In this document: positions 62,963 through 64,000 of the stretch, one piece after another
Layout of the letters: each line of letters begins with the position of its first letter
Position numbering within the stretch: the stretch's first letter is position 1
DNA from: Gammaproteobacteria bacterium
GTDB lineage: Bacteria; Pseudomonadota; Gammaproteobacteria; GCA-001735895
Length of the DNA: 64,000 nt
NCBI GenBank assembly: GCA_024225395.1
Contig: JAAEMR010000236.1
Location: forward strand, 1-64,000
Direction: 5' to 3'
Notes under the pieces: generated by a model
The model's database searches: none
What the model was told of the DNA's origin: nothing
The model's input: the letters and a program-made list of their open reading frames with translations, nothing else
Translations under genes and position numbers: made by a program

Positions 62963-63840
62963 TTATGCCAGTTTAATGATTATTAGTCCTGCTGTTATGA
63001 CTATTCCACTAATTATTCTCGGTAATAGATCCTTCTCCTTAAATAAAATCACTCCAAAAACTATGGTCAGTAGCACGCTGGCTGATTTCACTGCTGAAAC
63101 ATAACCTACAAAAGCATCTTTTAAAGCGAGCAGGTATAAAGTCGTGTAAGCGAATATTATAAAACCTATTAAGAAGTATTCCTTATAGTATTTAAATACC
63201 TGGTGCAGATGGTGTTTTGACTTAAGTATTGCAATTGATAGCAGTGACAGGCTCATCAATACGTGAGAAACAAATGCATACATATACACATTGGCTGTTG
63301 AAATAGCGATTTTATCAATCACAGTTCCTATAGATATGAGTGTGGCAGTAATCAGCATATAACGAACCGCCAGGTTATTTTTTAATTGAATTAAGGGGGC
63401 AAAAAAACCATTGTGAACATGTTTTATTTTAAGCATGTAAATGCCCAGGGTAGTCACTATAACGCCGGTGACACCGAGTAAGTCAGGAACTTCATTGAGT
63501 ATAACTAAAGCCAGTACCAGCGTTATCACGGGGTGTATGCTGAGAATGGGCATGACAAGAGAGATATCCTCCTTTTGCATGGCTTTAAAATAGAATACAG
63601 TTTCAAGCGGGTAAGATAGTAAACCGATGTAGCAAACTAAAATCCAGAATTCAGTATTCAGGTCGGTAGGACGTATAAATAGATCAGGGTTAAACAAGAA
63701 TGGCAGAGCAAAAAAGGGAATCGAATAAAGCCTGATTGACAGCCCTAATATATTTTTATCAATCTTCTTTAGAGTAATTTTTCTATTACTCCTCGCAGTG
63801 AATAGATGACAGCTGAAGATATTGCTAACAGGAACCACAT
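62963..63840 (-). pseudogene. EamA-type DMT transporter with an N-terminal frameshift
   Basis: The main open frame gives about 270 residues of a ten-helix EamA carrier (AMQKEDISLVMPILSIHPV; GVIVTTLGIYMLKIK). The true start is probably ATG 63840: its frame reads MWFLLAISSAVIYSLRGVIE, a typical EamA first helix, with GGAAACT upstream. It meets the main frame at a run of five T (63778-63782), where six would restore one frame (GVIEKITLKK). One base is therefore missing, by mutation or sequencing error. If real, the gene makes only a truncated product. Confidence 0.8.
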
Positions 63841-64000
63841 ATCATGAGTTTCCAAAAATGAAAAAGCTGGATCAGGCTATATACCACAGCAATAGTAAAA
63901 AATTCAATGATGGATCAAAGCAGATAATTATTTCCGCATCAAAACATTAGCCTTACTATAGATAGTAGGCCTAAACACAATGCATAGTCACCGGCCTGTT

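Noticed and set aside
1-64000. CRISPR arrays, rRNA or tRNA genes and complete insertion sequences
   Set aside because: No regularly spaced repeats, no RNA gene signature and no transposase frame was seen on either strand.

Overview
This window looks like chromosomal DNA of a respiring, free-living Gammaproteobacterium. The evidence is proteobacterial gene content: a UbiM/UbiH-type ubiquinone hydroxylase, diheme cytochrome c4, ArfB, HrpB, HemG, a UgpBAEC importer, a hybrid peroxiredoxin-glutaredoxin, and glutathione-dependent formaldehyde oxidation. I saw no rRNA, tRNA, CRISPR array, prophage or intact insertion sequence. Several decayed genes (GlxA, GST, GrpB, GNAT and cupin remnants, and a frameshifted EamA) suggest ongoing gene loss.

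Layout. 1-2.9 kb: GlxA remnant, DUF711 protein, YbaK, UspA. 3.0-7.8 kb: EnvZ/OmpR-like two-component system divergent from an operon of two small cytochromes c (C-terminal CxxCH) flanking an outer-membrane protein. 7.9-15.3 kb: ArfB, DASS anion symporter, a GDPD/amidotransferase/membrane-protein operon, a second GDPD and an orphan V-ATPase subunit I. 15.4-17.9 kb: modABC. 18-21.5 kb: MetY-type sulfhydrylase, UbiM-like hydroxylase, LysE exporter. 21.7-25.9 kb: ugpBAEC. 26-31.2 kb: a TlpA-DUF4266-DUF3570-ApbE operon divergent from a QseBC/PmrAB-like two-component system, with direct-repeat boxes between them. 31.2-36.5 kb: HemG and a TerB-like gene around a perfect FNR/Anr box, DUF4956 protein, glutathione reductase, and a peroxiredoxin-glutaredoxin gene behind an OxyR-like site. 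36.8-40.2 kb: MFS transporter and upp-uraA.

40.4-51.2 kb is the most interesting part. A gfa gene is in one operon with a two-subunit CuA heme-copper oxidoreductase. It is followed by a mostly gene-free stretch, a CcoI-like copper P-type ATPase, heme O synthase (ctaB), a TetR regulator, and adhC-fghA. Four copies of one 14-bp palindrome, AATGAAYATTCATT, lie in the control regions of gfa (two copies), ctaB (one) and tetR/adhC (one). The adhC copy and one gfa copy sit exactly between recognisable -35 and -10 hexamers. I read this as a local TetR regulon joining glutathione-dependent formaldehyde (and possibly S-nitrosoglutathione) detoxification to a dedicated oxidase or NO reductase and its heme and copper supply. 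The catalytic subunit is unusual: the helix X motif is H-A-M where oxidases normally have H-x-H, and helix VI carries a NOR-like glutamate instead of the oxidase HPEVY motif.

51.4-64 kb: tandem kinase-domain protein, small zinc-ribbon protein, HrpB, cytochrome c4, a decayed segment (GNAT and GrpB remnants), a PEP mutase/isocitrate lyase family enzyme, a Gfo/Idh/MocA oxidoreductase, a cupin remnant, a phosphotransferase, an inositol-phosphatase family protein and a frameshifted EamA transporter.
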